From a virus: a stretch of DNA of 43,377 bases. A program made the position numbers and the translations under genes. The notes beneath the pieces are model-generated. The model was not told the DNA's origin, ran no database searches, and saw only the letters and a list, made by a program, of their open reading frames with translations. The DNA lies in IMG/VR virus record IMGVR_UViG_3300037140_000074, positions 1 through 43,377 of that record; one strand, written 5' to 3'. This document shows positions 23,903 through 31,626 of the stretch, piece by piece. Each line of letters starts with the position of its first letter. The first letter of the stretch is position 1.

Positions 23903-25627
23903 TTATTTGATGACTCCAAGGAAAGCGGCAAACTTTTCTTCTGGCAATTCGCCAAGTCTTGTGCATCCAAAGAAGGCAAGGGTATTTTGAAACATTTTTA
24001 GTCCTTCTTCACCCGGTTTAGCTTTAAGAGTGGCTAATACTTCATCTTCAAAAGCTTTACGGCGTGATCCATCAGGCGCTTCTGGTGGAGCAATACCAGC
24101 AGGCACAGGAGCCGCAAGTAATGCATCAGGGCCACTTGTAGCCTTCTCAAAGTTCGTTGCTGCACGTTCTGCCATAGATGGTTCATAGGGCACGTGTACT
24201 GCATTAGGTGAAGGGCCTGCTTTTACAGTTCCAGCTATAGGAACTGCGGTTGCGATACCAGGAACTTGCATTAAAGCTCTAAGAAGCAATTCCATATTAA
24301 GTGCAATTCGTTCAATATTTTCCTCGATTGAAAATTCTTGATTAGTAGTTTTGGCTTTAGCCATAGTGAAAGTTCCTCCGTTCGGTTTTGTAATTATGTC
24401 AATGACTTTTCGCTTCTGATAACTTGTCCCATGTATGGTTTCTTCATAAGAATTAGTTGCTAAAAGCTTGGTTAGAATAACAGGTCTTGTTTGCCCTAAC
24501 CGCATGATTCGAGCAATTGCTTGATCCTCTTTTCCTGGTGACCATTCTGGCTCAGCTTCGATAACTTCATTACAAACTTCCTGTAAGCTGTCCAGTCCTT
24601 CTCCACCACTTCCTATCTGAATCATTATAACATGACAGATTGGATTAGTCAAAAACTCATTTACGTTATCAATTCGTTGTTTTGGTGTCATTCCACCATA
24701 AACTTTAGCAAATTTAGGAAATCTCTTACTAATCTGTCCAATAACTTCTCGGTGATATGTAAAAACCAGTATCTTGTCAATACCACTATCTAATCTGTCT
24801 TGTATATAATTTGCTATCTGTGGTATCTTGGCTTCTGCAATTACCCGCCTTAATGTTGGTGCTTCCATAAAGCCGTCACCTAGATATTCTGGGTGTTTAT
24901 CATAAGGAACATCCAACCAAACTTCGTTCTCAATTAGTGGTGGTTTATCAGGCCAAACATCTTCTAACGATCGCCTCAACATAAATGGTTGGAGCTTTTC
25001 TGTTAGCTCGCCAATATTGGAAGCTCCGCGTCCTTGGTTATACGCACCACCACAATAATGAGCTATGTATTGGCTCCAATTATCGTAAGGTTTAATTACT
25101 TGTGGTGCTAGCGTTTTTAGTATTGGATACAGCTCTAGTGGTCTATTAGGCATGATAGTTCCTGACAGTGCCCATTTCCAATAACAGTTATTAGCTAAAC
25201 CAGTTCCCTTACGAAAAATAGAATGTGTTTGCTGACTACCATGCGTTTTCAAGCGTTGTACTTCATCTAAAATGAGTGCATGATATTTGCGCTTGAGCAG
25301 TTGTTCTCTTAGGCGAAAGGTTCTGACCAGTTCGTAATTAATTACTATCCACGGTTGACTAGTTATATGAGCATCAAGGCCGTACAAGACTTGAATTTCA
25401 TCTTCACCACAGAGGCCCCATTTAACCATTTGGTGCTTCCACTGCTCTTTAATGATAGCAGGCACTACGATGATACCAGTCTTGCAACCGGACTCTTTGG
25501 CGGCTTGGATTGCACTAATTGTTTTGCCGCATCCGGGTGCATCTGCCAAGAGACTGTGTGGCATCCCGAAGGGCTGTGAAAGCAGATGTTTTACTGCGGC
25601 TTTTTGGAAGTCGTAAAGTTGATTCAT
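23903..25627 (-). CDS. SNF2-family helicase with extra C-terminal domain
   Basis: 574 residues. Residues 1-420 form a compact SNF2/superfamily 2 ATPase: ADAPGCGKT (Walker A, residues 28-36), ILDEVQ (119-124), WALSGTIMP (152-160), ILVFTYHR, GSGGEGLDSLQE (339-350) and WSPGKEDQAIARIMRLGQTRP (362-382). Phage SNF2 proteins usually end near here. The rest (422-574) begins MAKAKTTNQ and is preceded by GGAGG ten bases upstream, so it may also be made alone from an ATG at 24364 (153 residues). The tail ends GELPEEKFAAFLGVI. The protein probably remodels replication forks together with the prim-pol/VapE helicase. The start overlaps the upstream gene as ATGA. Confidence 0.88.
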   Translation of the reverse strand: MNQLYDFQKAAVKHLLSQPFGMPHSLLADAPGCGKTISAIQAAKESGCKTGIIVVPAIIKEQWKHQMVKWGLCGEDEIQVLYGLDAHITSQPWIVINYELVRTFRLREQLLKRKYHALILDEVQRLKTHGSQQTHSIFRKGTGLANNCYWKWALSGTIMPNRPLELYPILKTLAPQVIKPYDNWSQYIAHYCGGAYNQGRGASNIGELTEKLQPFMLRRSLEDVWPDKPPLIENEVWLDVPYDKHPEYLGDGFMEAPTLRRVIAEAKIPQIANYIQDRLDSGIDKILVFTYHREVIGQISKRFPKFAKVYGGMTPKQRIDNVNEFLTNPICHVIMIQIGSGGEGLDSLQEVCNEVIEAEPEWSPGKEDQAIARIMRLGQTRPVILTKLLATNSYEETIHGTSYQKRKVIDIITKPNGGTFTMAKAKTTNQEFSIEENIERIALNMELLLRALMQVPGIATAVPIAGTVKAGPSPNAVHVPYEPSMAERAATNFEKATSGPDALLAAPVPAGIAPPEAPDGSRRKAFEDEVLATLKAKPGEEGLKMFQNTLAFFGCTRLGELPEEKFAAFLGVIK

Positions 25628-26016
25628 GCCCGCACTATAATAATTGCAGTAGTGCTACCGGGCATCCACCAAGAATCTTCCGGTTTTATTGCAAAAGTCA
25701 GTCTGTATTTTTTACAGTACGCAGTTAACGCAGTTAACGCAGCTAACATCGGAGCTTCATAGTCCCCTCGAACAACTGTGCTCCCTCTTTTAACAAAATG
25801 GTAGGGTTGTGTGATAAACATTTCAGGCTTGCCGTTTTTTATCCATAACGAATTATGATCAAAAACGTCCTGTAGGTATTTATCAATTGCATGTAAATCT
25901 TCCCGCCATTGATACCATGTTTGGTGTAGCCCAATTAGGCGCGTAGGTATTACACTACCTTTTGTTTCAGTGTACCCTTTAGTGACTCTTGCAAAAATCT
26001 CTTGATTTCTTGGCAT
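25624..26016 (-). CDS. Hypothetical protein upstream of SNF2 helicase
   Basis: 130 residues, not recognised. It has an aromatic-rich middle (LIGLHQTWYQWREDLHAIDKYL), a basic MFITQPYHFVKRGSTVVRG and a beta-type end (LTFAIKPEDSWWMPGSTTAI). No metal or nuclease motif is clear. It is coupled to the SNF2 gene by ATGA and lies three bases below the gene at 26020. Confidence 0.55.
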   Translation of the reverse strand: MPRNQEIFARVTKGYTETKGSVIPTRLIGLHQTWYQWREDLHAIDKYLQDVFDHNSLWIKNGKPEMFITQPYHFVKRGSTVVRGDYEAPMLAALTALTAYCKKYRLTFAIKPEDSWWMPGSTTAIIIVRA

Positions 26017-26019
26017 ATT

Positions 26020-26427
26020 TTATTCAACCCCTGTAGTCCAAGTTATTTCCAAGTCCCCTTTTTCAAAACCGTGGAGTACAAAAGGCTGCGCCAATTTATA
26101 TAAGTCTAAAAGCGTGTAGTCCCCTTTCTTAGCCCCCGCTTCTTGTAATGATTCTTCAATGCAAGAAGCGACGATTACCCAGTTATCGCATACTGAACTG
26201 AAGTCATAACCGCGACTTGAGTACCGCGGTACTAGATACCTTTCTTTTAAATACTCTCTGCGCTCTTTGCGCTCCGCTTTGTGACGTAAATGTGTTTCTA
26301 GCGAAGTATCAATTTCTTCATCTTCTTCATCTAATTCTTTTTCCTTTGACACCATTTTACATATTTTATCTACTGCCTTTCCTACTTGAACAACTTCTTC
26401 TGATGTTATGGGACGAAATTTATCCAT
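26020..26427 (-). CDS. Charged hypothetical protein
   Basis: 135 residues. The first 60 are strongly charged (KEKELDEEDEEIDTSLETHL, then KAERKERREYLKERY) and helical. The second half has GYDFSSVCDNWVIVASCIEE and ends LEITWTTGVE. Not recognised. The start overlaps the HTH gene by eight bases. Confidence 0.55.
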   Translation of the reverse strand: MDKFRPITSEEVVQVGKAVDKICKMVSKEKELDEEDEEIDTSLETHLRHKAERKERREYLKERYLVPRYSSRGYDFSSVCDNWVIVASCIEESLQEAGAKKGDYTLLDLYKLAQPFVLHGFEKGDLEITWTTGVE

Positions 26428-26641
26428 TATTCACTCCTACTTTCTTCAACCTGTTAATTTCCCGCTGATCTGATTCATCAGTTTTAAAAAATCCAGACCT
26501 GTATCGTCTTCTTGTTTTAGCAATTATGCCGTATATAGACAGAATATTTACTTTATAATAGTCGCTAATTTCATGTATTTTTGCTCCTGCTTTGTAGTCA
26601 GCATAAATTTGCTTGTCTCTTTCAAATTGTGGTTGGCTCAT
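26420..26641 (-). CDS. Small HTH DNA-binding protein
   Basis: 73 residues from the ATG at 26641, which overlaps the stop of the helicase gene (ATGA); an ATG at 26674 would lie inside that gene. The core QFERDKQIYADYKAGAKIHEISDYYKVNILSIYGIIAKTRRRY is a helix-turn-helix of the resolvase/transposase type. It may regulate the early operon. No catalytic domain is attached. Confidence 0.7.
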   Translation of the reverse strand: MSQPQFERDKQIYADYKAGAKIHEISDYYKVNILSIYGIIAKTRRRYRSGFFKTDESDQREINRLKKVGVNNG

Positions 26642-28785
26642 AACAGATGCTTCCAAGCATCCATTTTCTGCCACATACCATCGCCAGAATTGCCTCTATT
26701 AAATTCAAATCCTAATTCTTTTAATACCTGATACGCACGTTTTCTGTGATGCGCTCCTACTTCTTTTGCTTGGAAGCCTAATGCTGCTAAAACTTCATTA
26801 GTACCAAATTCGTCAGGATGGGCTAAACACCAACCAGCTAATATATCTACCCACGGATCGGATTCTCGCCTGCTTGACTGTTCTGCGACTGCAAGTTTGA
26901 CAATTTCTGGATCTGTAATCCATGGTTTTTCGCCTTCTCGATAGCGATGACATGCTTCAGCGAAGTATTGATCTCGCATCTTTATTAATCTATCAATATC
27001 AAATCTTCCGGTAGCAACCGGCCAATATCGCCGGTTTTGAAAATCCCGTAAATATTCTCCTGACGCCGAAGGGTTAAGCGTTGCAATAAATACTGATTCT
27101 CTAGGCACCGATTCAGCAGTCCGAGCGTAGGAGGGACGGTATGTATCCACTGAAGTCGTAATAGTTTTTTTAAGCCAAGCAAACTCAGCCTTTGAAAATG
27201 TATTGTCAATTTCAGGTAGCTCAACAATCCATTTACCACGAAGAGCTTGATATGTGTCTTTATCATTTGGAATTAATTCCCCTGTTGAATACCAGTCACC
27301 GCCTAACGTTTCTACCCATGTACTTTTCTTCGTTCCCTGCTCAGATTCAAGAACTAATAAATAATCTTGCTTACAGCCAGGTTCAAATATTCGCTTAACT
27401 GCACTAATTAAAATACACCTGCCGGCATCTCTTGTGTACGGAGTATCCTTACAGCCAGTAGTATCAGGCAGTATTCTATCAAGCCGATTAAGCCCGTCCC
27501 ATTTAAGCCCATTTAAATAGTCTTTTACTGGATGATATGGCGTAGCTGCTACTCTGACAGCAGCTGCAATGCGTTCTATTCCTACCTCAAGCATGTATTC
27601 AGGTGTAGCTGATAACCAACCTTGAATATATTCATAATCGCCAGTAGACATGCCTTCAGTTTTGTTTATCTGATCTCGTCGCCAATCAGGCCTATTTTTA
27701 ATTTCCACTCTGTCAGCAAACTGATTATAAAAAATGCGTCCATGCCAATATTTAGAGTGACGCAAAATCCAAATTACATTTCCTTGTGTATTTGCCGCGC
27801 CTATCACTTTATTATTCTTGTCTAATTTTGGTGTGAGAATTTTTTGGAATAGAGTTTTTTTTACTTCTTCGTTTTGAAAACTATCTGAAGCAGTCACATT
27901 GTTCGATTGTTTTAGTACAGTTAATTCTGGCTTTTTAAATACTGCTTCTGGGCTGCTACTGCCAGGAGCATTTTTAGCGTAAGCATAAGCATTTTCAACA
28001 GTAGTCAGTAACTCTTTTTCAGGCAGTGGTGGTAAATTTCTTGGATTCCATTCATTAGCTAAATGCTGGTAAGCTACTTCTAATGGCAGATTTAAATCTC
28101 TTGCTCTGGCTGCAATTTTAAAAGCCGTAATGCCTCTTGTTCGGTCTGACTTTGGAGCCGCTGGTTCTTCACTTTGACAAATTTGCTTAAACTGATCTTC
28201 AGAATCTAGCGACCAATCATCAGCACCTGTTTTAACGGCGCTTGCTGCTTGTTCTAGCGTAGTTAATATGCTTAGTGGTAGTAATGCAGGCGCTCCGTCA
28301 TTTATAAGTACGTAATCGCCAACTACATGCCTGCCATCAGTCATAACTTGATCACGATGACAACCTGGGCCGACAATACAATGGTTTTCTGATCTAAATT
28401 CAATGCCTGGATATAGTTTCTGAGCTTTTCTAATTTTTATAGTAGGGTCTTTCTTATATCTTAAATGCCAGCCATTGCTCGGCGTTTTAACTGCTCTTGT
28501 CCCCGTCGGATATAGTGTCAGCCATTCTTTTAAAGGATCGCGTCCTGGTGGATAGTTTTTAGGATCACAATCTAAACAAAGATCATCTGCTTGTAAAGCT
28601 ATGCCATAACTGCCTTCTGGCTTGTAAACGCCTTTGCCCACTTTGTTCCAAGCCAAAAGTGCTGGCTCATTAGTATGGTGTTTCATAGGAAAATAGTGTT
28701 CTATTTCCTGCCAGCCGCTACTAATAGCGTTACAAGTATTGTCAGTTTTGTCAGTAGGTGGTATATTTGTACTTGCTTGATACAT
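26638..28785 (-). CDS. Bifunctional prim-pol / VapE-type replicative helicase
   Basis: 715 residues. The N-terminus is an archaeo-eukaryotic-type prim-pol domain: ADDLCLDCDPKN with Asp72 and Asp74, SNGWHLRY with His107, and GIEFRSENHCIVGPG. A middle linker with PriCT-like helices follows. The C-terminus is a VapE (PF05272-type) superfamily 3-like ATPase: WDGLNRLDRI, Walker A in LESEQGTKKST (479-489), Walker B in KWIVELPEID (518-527) and the later SVPRESVFIATLNP. Together these would start replication by making primers and unwinding. AAAGGATCAA is the ribosome site. Upstream lie a hairpin and the pentamer tract, a possible origin. Confidence 0.92.
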   Translation of the reverse strand: MYQASTNIPPTDKTDNTCNAISSGWQEIEHYFPMKHHTNEPALLAWNKVGKGVYKPEGSYGIALQADDLCLDCDPKNYPPGRDPLKEWLTLYPTGTRAVKTPSNGWHLRYKKDPTIKIRKAQKLYPGIEFRSENHCIVGPGCHRDQVMTDGRHVVGDYVLINDGAPALLPLSILTTLEQAASAVKTGADDWSLDSEDQFKQICQSEEPAAPKSDRTRGITAFKIAARARDLNLPLEVAYQHLANEWNPRNLPPLPEKELLTTVENAYAYAKNAPGSSSPEAVFKKPELTVLKQSNNVTASDSFQNEEVKKTLFQKILTPKLDKNNKVIGAANTQGNVIWILRHSKYWHGRIFYNQFADRVEIKNRPDWRRDQINKTEGMSTGDYEYIQGWLSATPEYMLEVGIERIAAAVRVAATPYHPVKDYLNGLKWDGLNRLDRILPDTTGCKDTPYTRDAGRCILISAVKRIFEPGCKQDYLLVLESEQGTKKSTWVETLGGDWYSTGELIPNDKDTYQALRGKWIVELPEIDNTFSKAEFAWLKKTITTSVDTYRPSYARTAESVPRESVFIATLNPSASGEYLRDFQNRRYWPVATGRFDIDRLIKMRDQYFAEACHRYREGEKPWITDPEIVKLAVAEQSSRRESDPWVDILAGWCLAHPDEFGTNEVLAALGFQAKEVGAHHRKRAYQVLKELGFEFNRGNSGDGMWQKMDAWKHLL

Positions 28786-28799
28786 TTGATCCTTTATGC

Positions 28800-28832
28800 A
28801 AAACGTCTCTCTGATCCGGGGGCGTTTTTCTT
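28800..28832 (+). terminator. Weak terminator-like hairpin
   Basis: AAAACGTC (28800-28807) pairs with GGCGTTTT (28821-28828), including one G-U pair, around a 13-base loop and followed by TCTTTT on the plus strand. On the minus strand it lies in the 5' leader of the prim-pol gene. No plus-strand gene ends here, so it may stop stray transcription, or it may be leader structure. Confidence 0.4.
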
Positions 28833-28842
28833 TTGCGGATTT

Positions 28843-28886
28843 ATAATTCTAGACTTCTTGATTAGAGAAGTCTAGAATTATTTTTT
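28843..28886 (+). terminator. Perfect 16-bp hairpin with T run, opposite to gene direction
   Basis: ATAATTCTAGACTTCT (28843-28858) and AGAAGTCTAGAATTAT (28866-28881) pair without mismatch around a 7-base loop. Six T residues begin with the last base of the stem on the plus strand. All annotated genes nearby read on the minus strand, where no T run follows. It adjoins the pentamer tract that starts at 28894. It could block plus-strand (antisense) transcription coming toward the tract, or be a DNA cruciform. Confidence 0.7.
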
Positions 28887-28893
28887 CCTTTTT

Positions 28894-29481
28894 GCCTGCT
28901 GTGATTCGCTGTGCTCAACTCCGCTTTGCTTCGCTTTGCTTCGCTTCGCCTGCTACGCTATGCTGAGCTTCGCTGAGCTTTGCTTGGCTACGCTATGCCT
29001 GCTGTGCTGCGCTTGGCTATGCTTCGCTGGGCTTTGCTTAGCTGTGCCTGCTGTGATTTGCTGCGCTCTACTGGACTAAACTGAGCCCCACTATGCCTGC
29101 TGTGCTTCGCTATGCTGGGCTACGCTCTGCCTGCTGCGCTTTGCTTTGCTTCGCTCTGCTTCGCTAGGCCTGCTGAGCTAGGCTCCGCTTCGCTGGGCTA
29201 GGCTACGCTGGGCTATGCTACGCTGGGCTACGCCTGCTGTGCTAGGCTTTGCTGTGCTTCGCTGTGCTTCGCTTCGCTACGCTGGGCTGTGCTTCGCTTC
29301 GCTTTGCCTGCTGTGCTGCGCCCTGCTGTGCTGGGCTGTGCTGGGCTTAGCTTCGCCTGCTGTGCTTTACAGGGCTTCGCCTGCTGTGCTGCGCTTGGCT
29401 CCGCTCGGCTCCGCTCGGCTTCGCTTTGCCTGCTATGCTGCGCTTCGCTCGGCTTCGCTCCGCTTTGCTTTGCCTGCTATG
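28894..29481. repeat. 588-bp degenerate pentamer (NNGCT) tract with GCCTGCT punctuation
   Basis: The whole gap between the prim-pol gene and the gene at 29484 is made of five-base units ending in GCT, with two variable bases (CG, TT, GG, AC, TG and so on). GCCTGCT words occur at 28894, 28948, 28997, 29046, 29095, 29129, 29168, 29232, 29306, 29355, 29379, 29428 and 29472. All twelve intervals are 4 modulo 5, and 49 occurs five times. The tract is visibly richer in G and C than its neighbours. Open frames through it are low-complexity artefacts. Possible roles are replication origin, packaging site or structured RNA; none is shown. Confidence 0.93.
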
Positions 29482-29483
29482 AA

Positions 29484-29996
29484 TTATTTATCCTCCCCTC
29501 CTTTAGAAGCGTAAGCTTTAATTACTTTATTTATCACTATAAATACAGGATTTAATTCACCAAGCATATAAAAACGGCTTTTAAATACGCCTAACTCCAT
29601 AAATGCTGTCTTTAGTAGCTCATCTCGTAGTTTTGCATCCTTCATCACATCTTCAATATCTCTGTAGCCCCCTCCACGACTACGATCTGAAAGAAGGCTG
29701 ACAAATTTACGAGTTGGTGGATTAATACATACAGTTAGGTTACTCAGATCCTTTTTGACTGGCATAACAATTACTATTTGAATTAATCGCTGCGCCTGTA
29801 ATAAACGATACTTTTCTCCCGCTTCTGAATCATCCCAAATAAACTCGTAATGCAAAGCGCTTTTAACATCCCTAGCAGCATCTAATACTTGCTGTGATTT
29901 TAAAAGGCTACGCTTAGTTTTAAGCTTTCGAGCAAGCTCCGTAAGTTCATCATAAATAATTTGTTCGCGCGTTATTTCAATATTTGTCTGACTCAT
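29484..29996 (-). CDS. Conserved phage protein of unknown function
   Basis: 170 residues. HYEFIWDDSEAGEKYRLLQAQRLIQIV, then a middle with CINPPTRKFVSLLSDRSRGGGYRDIEDVM and LRDELLKTAFMELGVFKSRFYML, match a widespread phage hypothetical family as I remember it. It is usually encoded next to the family of the upstream gene (29996-30661), as here. The product is soluble, mixed alpha/beta. Its start shares one base with the upstream stop (TAATG). The stop lies two bases from the pentamer tract. Confidence 0.7.
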   Translation of the reverse strand: MSQTNIEITREQIIYDELTELARKLKTKRSLLKSQQVLDAARDVKSALHYEFIWDDSEAGEKYRLLQAQRLIQIVIVMPVKKDLSNLTVCINPPTRKFVSLLSDRSRGGGYRDIEDVMKDAKLRDELLKTAFMELGVFKSRFYMLGELNPVFIVINKVIKAYASKGGEDK

Positions 29997-30661
29997 TATT
30001 TTGCACCTACTTTTTTAGCGTTAGCTATACCAAATGTTCCCCAGCCCATACCTACACTACTCTTAGAAAATGGTCTTCCACAACCAACACCAACTTGTTG
30101 GCCAGCTCTAGCCATTAAATTAAATGCTGATTCATGAGACATCATATCCGCGTCATAACTCACTTTAACTTGTGCTGTCCATTCTCTCCACATAGCGCGA
30201 GTTACGATATTCGTTGTTCCCATACCAATACGGACATCAGATTGAAGCATTTCAGAACCATTTTTACTGTAAATGCGCACTAATGGTGTCCCATCTTCTT
30301 TATCAAACCCATCAGGATCAACAAATAGAGCCATTTTAAATTTAGTCATTTCTTCCCCTACCGCACTAGCTGCTCGTACCATTGCAGATTTAAAAGCGGT
30401 ACATGGAATACCAACCCAACCATCATCGCTGATATGCTGAGAATCCAGGTATTCTTGATCGTAATCTCTGACTTTCCTACTAGCTTTTTTGCCTTTTTTA
30501 TCTGCTTTTTCAGTACTCATATCAAGTAGCATTGTCTGTTTAGCCTTTTCACTAAATTTACATTGTACGTATGGTGCTGTTCCTTCAATATTTATTTGTA
30601 CTTCTTGAATGTTCGGCGCGGAAATATTAACCATGCCTGTTTCTTTTTTACCAAATGCCAT
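29996..30661 (-). CDS. Conserved early phage protein
   Basis: 221 residues. Features are QINIEGTAPYVQCKFSEKA near the start, a Lys-rich loop, GWVGIPCTAFKSAMVRAAS in the middle, VRIYSKNGSEMLQSDVRIGM, and a Gly-rich end (GRPFSKSSVGMGWGTFGIA). I recognise this as a phage protein family commonly found in early operons but know no function for it. The Gly-rich loops recall RAMP-type folds, which is speculation. The ribosome site is AGAGGATCAA, as in the DUF2800 gene. Confidence 0.7.
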   Translation of the reverse strand: MAFGKKETGMVNISAPNIQEVQINIEGTAPYVQCKFSEKAKQTMLLDMSTEKADKKGKKASRKVRDYDQEYLDSQHISDDGWVGIPCTAFKSAMVRAASAVGEEMTKFKMALFVDPDGFDKEDGTPLVRIYSKNGSEMLQSDVRIGMGTTNIVTRAMWREWTAQVKVSYDADMMSHESAFNLMARAGQQVGVGCGRPFSKSSVGMGWGTFGIANAKKVGAK

Positions 30662-30680
30662 TTGCTTGATCCTCTTTGAT

Positions 30681-30771
30681 CCAACTAACTTTTAGTTGGG
30701 TATTCAAGGCAGCGCTGGGCTACGCTTCGCTGCGCCCCGCTTAGATATGATAAGCCTGCCTTGAATACCAA
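30681..30771. repeat. Two competing hairpins enclosing a pentamer island
   Basis: A long stem pairs 30696-30712 (TTGG, bulged G, TATTCAAGGCAG) with 30756-30771 (CTGCCTTGAATACCAA). Its 43-base loop is largely the same NNGCT pentamer sequence as the 28.9-29.5 kb tract (about 30711-30741). A second hairpin, CCAACTAA (30681-30688) with TTAGTTGG (30692-30699), shares four bases with the long stem, so only one can form fully. The structure lies in the leader of the 30661 gene. It could regulate that gene or be a small insertion element. Confidence 0.8.
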
Positions 30772-30776
30772 ACTAT

Positions 30777-31010
30777 TTACAATAATTCCTGCCATCTTTT
30801 AGCTTTCGCTTTAGTATTTCGTGGTCTGCCTTTTACCCAGTGTTTATTAAAATCGTGGCTGTTAACTATCAGCATTGTTTCAATAAATGGCAATAATCGT
30901 TTTCTGTTATCAATTCGGCCAACAGGCAAAATGCCACGCGCAACTAATTTGCGAATGTTGTCGATTGATAATCCTGTCCTTTCTGCTACTTCTTTAAGTG
31001 TTAGTTCCAT
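30777..31010 (-). CDS. Excisionase/MerR-like HTH regulator
   Basis: 77 residues. ELTLKEVAERTGLSIDNIRKLVARGILPVGRI is a winged helix-turn-helix of the MerR/excisionase type, and the end is basic (KGRPRNTKAKAKRWQELL), fitting minor-groove DNA binding. With no integrase in the genome it is more likely a transcription regulator of the early region than an excisionase. It overlaps the zinc-ribbon gene by 17 bases. Confidence 0.75.
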   Translation of the reverse strand: MELTLKEVAERTGLSIDNIRKLVARGILPVGRIDNRKRLLPFIETMLIVNSHDFNKHWVKGRPRNTKAKAKRWQELL

Positions 31011-31188
31011 GATCTGTTTCCTTTTTTATATGTTTTAATTGCCCTTCCACTATTATGGTGTCTTTTATTGGCAGCTCAGGCACACATTGCATGTGGTAGT
31101 AGTGATATTCGTTATCATAAATTTTACGTGTTCGTACTGTCTCAGTTTGAGATATTGGCCCCTTACATTTACTACAAAAATTAGTCAT
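30994..31188 (-). CDS. Small zinc-ribbon-like protein
   Basis: 64 residues from the ATG at 31188, chosen because AAAGGAG lies nine bases upstream; an in-frame ATG at 31281 would run through the neighbouring small gene. CSKCKGPI near the start and YYHMQC later give a CxxC and an HxxC that could hold one zinc ion. The rest is charged. It probably binds nucleic acid or a host protein. Confidence 0.65.
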   Translation of the reverse strand: MTNFCSKCKGPISQTETVRTRKIYDNEYHYYHMQCVPELPIKDTIIVEGQLKHIKKETDHGTNT

Positions 31189-31189
31189 C

Positions 31190-31339
31190 TTAAAATACTC
31201 CTTTATACTTTGGCTGATGAAACCAGCCATTAGCGGCAGTTTCATTATTAATACCTTCATCCCTTGTGCTTTGATAATCAAATGAGCCTACAAGTACTAA
31301 ACTTAATGCTATAAAAGCTATTATCAAAAATATTTTCAT
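31190..31339 (-). CDS. 49-residue membrane or exported protein
   Basis: GGAGACAAA directly precedes an ATG at 31339, giving 50 codons that stop at 31190, one base before the zinc-ribbon start (TAAGATG). The product has a hydrophobic N-terminus (MKIFLIIAFIALSLVLVGS) that could be a signal or anchor, followed by a short polar tail (FDYQSTRDEGINNETAANGW). Spacing and ribosome site are excellent. It is the first of three neighbouring genes for tiny envelope proteins. Confidence 0.75.
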   Translation of the reverse strand: MKIFLIIAFIALSLVLVGSFDYQSTRDEGINNETAANGWFHQPKYKGVF

Positions 31340-31359
31340 TTTGTCTCCACTCTTAACCC

Positions 31360-31626
31360 TTAATAAACGAACTTAGTTCCGTACGGTTGTGTAACTGTAC
31401 CGAATTGCCCTGATGAAGCGCCCATTGGTGAATAAGGGTAAGGAGTGTAATTACTACTATAACTATCGCTACAGTATCCGCTATTACTTTCACCATAAGC
31501 AGTGAGTAAAGCTATTGGAGCATGACAAATATGCTTAACTAACCGCTTCAAACTAAACTTAGCTTCGCAAGGCTCGTTAGCGTTAACAATAATTGAAATT
31601 GCTAATAGTACAGATAATATTTTCAT
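31360..31626 (-). CDS. Small secreted Tyr/Ser-rich protein
   Basis: 88 residues with a signal peptide (MKILSVLLAISIIVNANE). The mature part has three Cys and a Tyr/Ser/Pro-rich C-terminus (GYCSDSYSSNYTPYPYSPMG). It overlaps the membrane gene upstream as ATGA. A role in altering the host envelope early in infection, for example in excluding other phages, is plausible but inferred only from location and export signal. Confidence 0.65.
   Translation of the reverse strand: MKILSVLLAISIIVNANEPCEAKFSLKRLVKHICHAPIALLTAYGESNSGYCSDSYSSNYTPYPYSPMGASSGQFGTVTQPYGTKFVY

Noticed and set aside
28894-29481. CRISPR array as explanation of the punctuated tract
   Set aside because: The recurring word is only seven bases, the intervals vary from 24 to 74, and the spacers are themselves pentamer repeats.
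29215-29555. Long plus-strand open frames (88-99 residues) through the pentamer tract
   Set aside because: They encode only Leu/Ala/Cys/Ser-rich low-complexity sequence dictated by the GCT repeat, have no ribosome site and oppose the operon.
30777-31010. Excisionase as evidence of a temperate phage
   Set aside because: No integrase or attachment-site pair was found; the protein fits a general HTH regulator.
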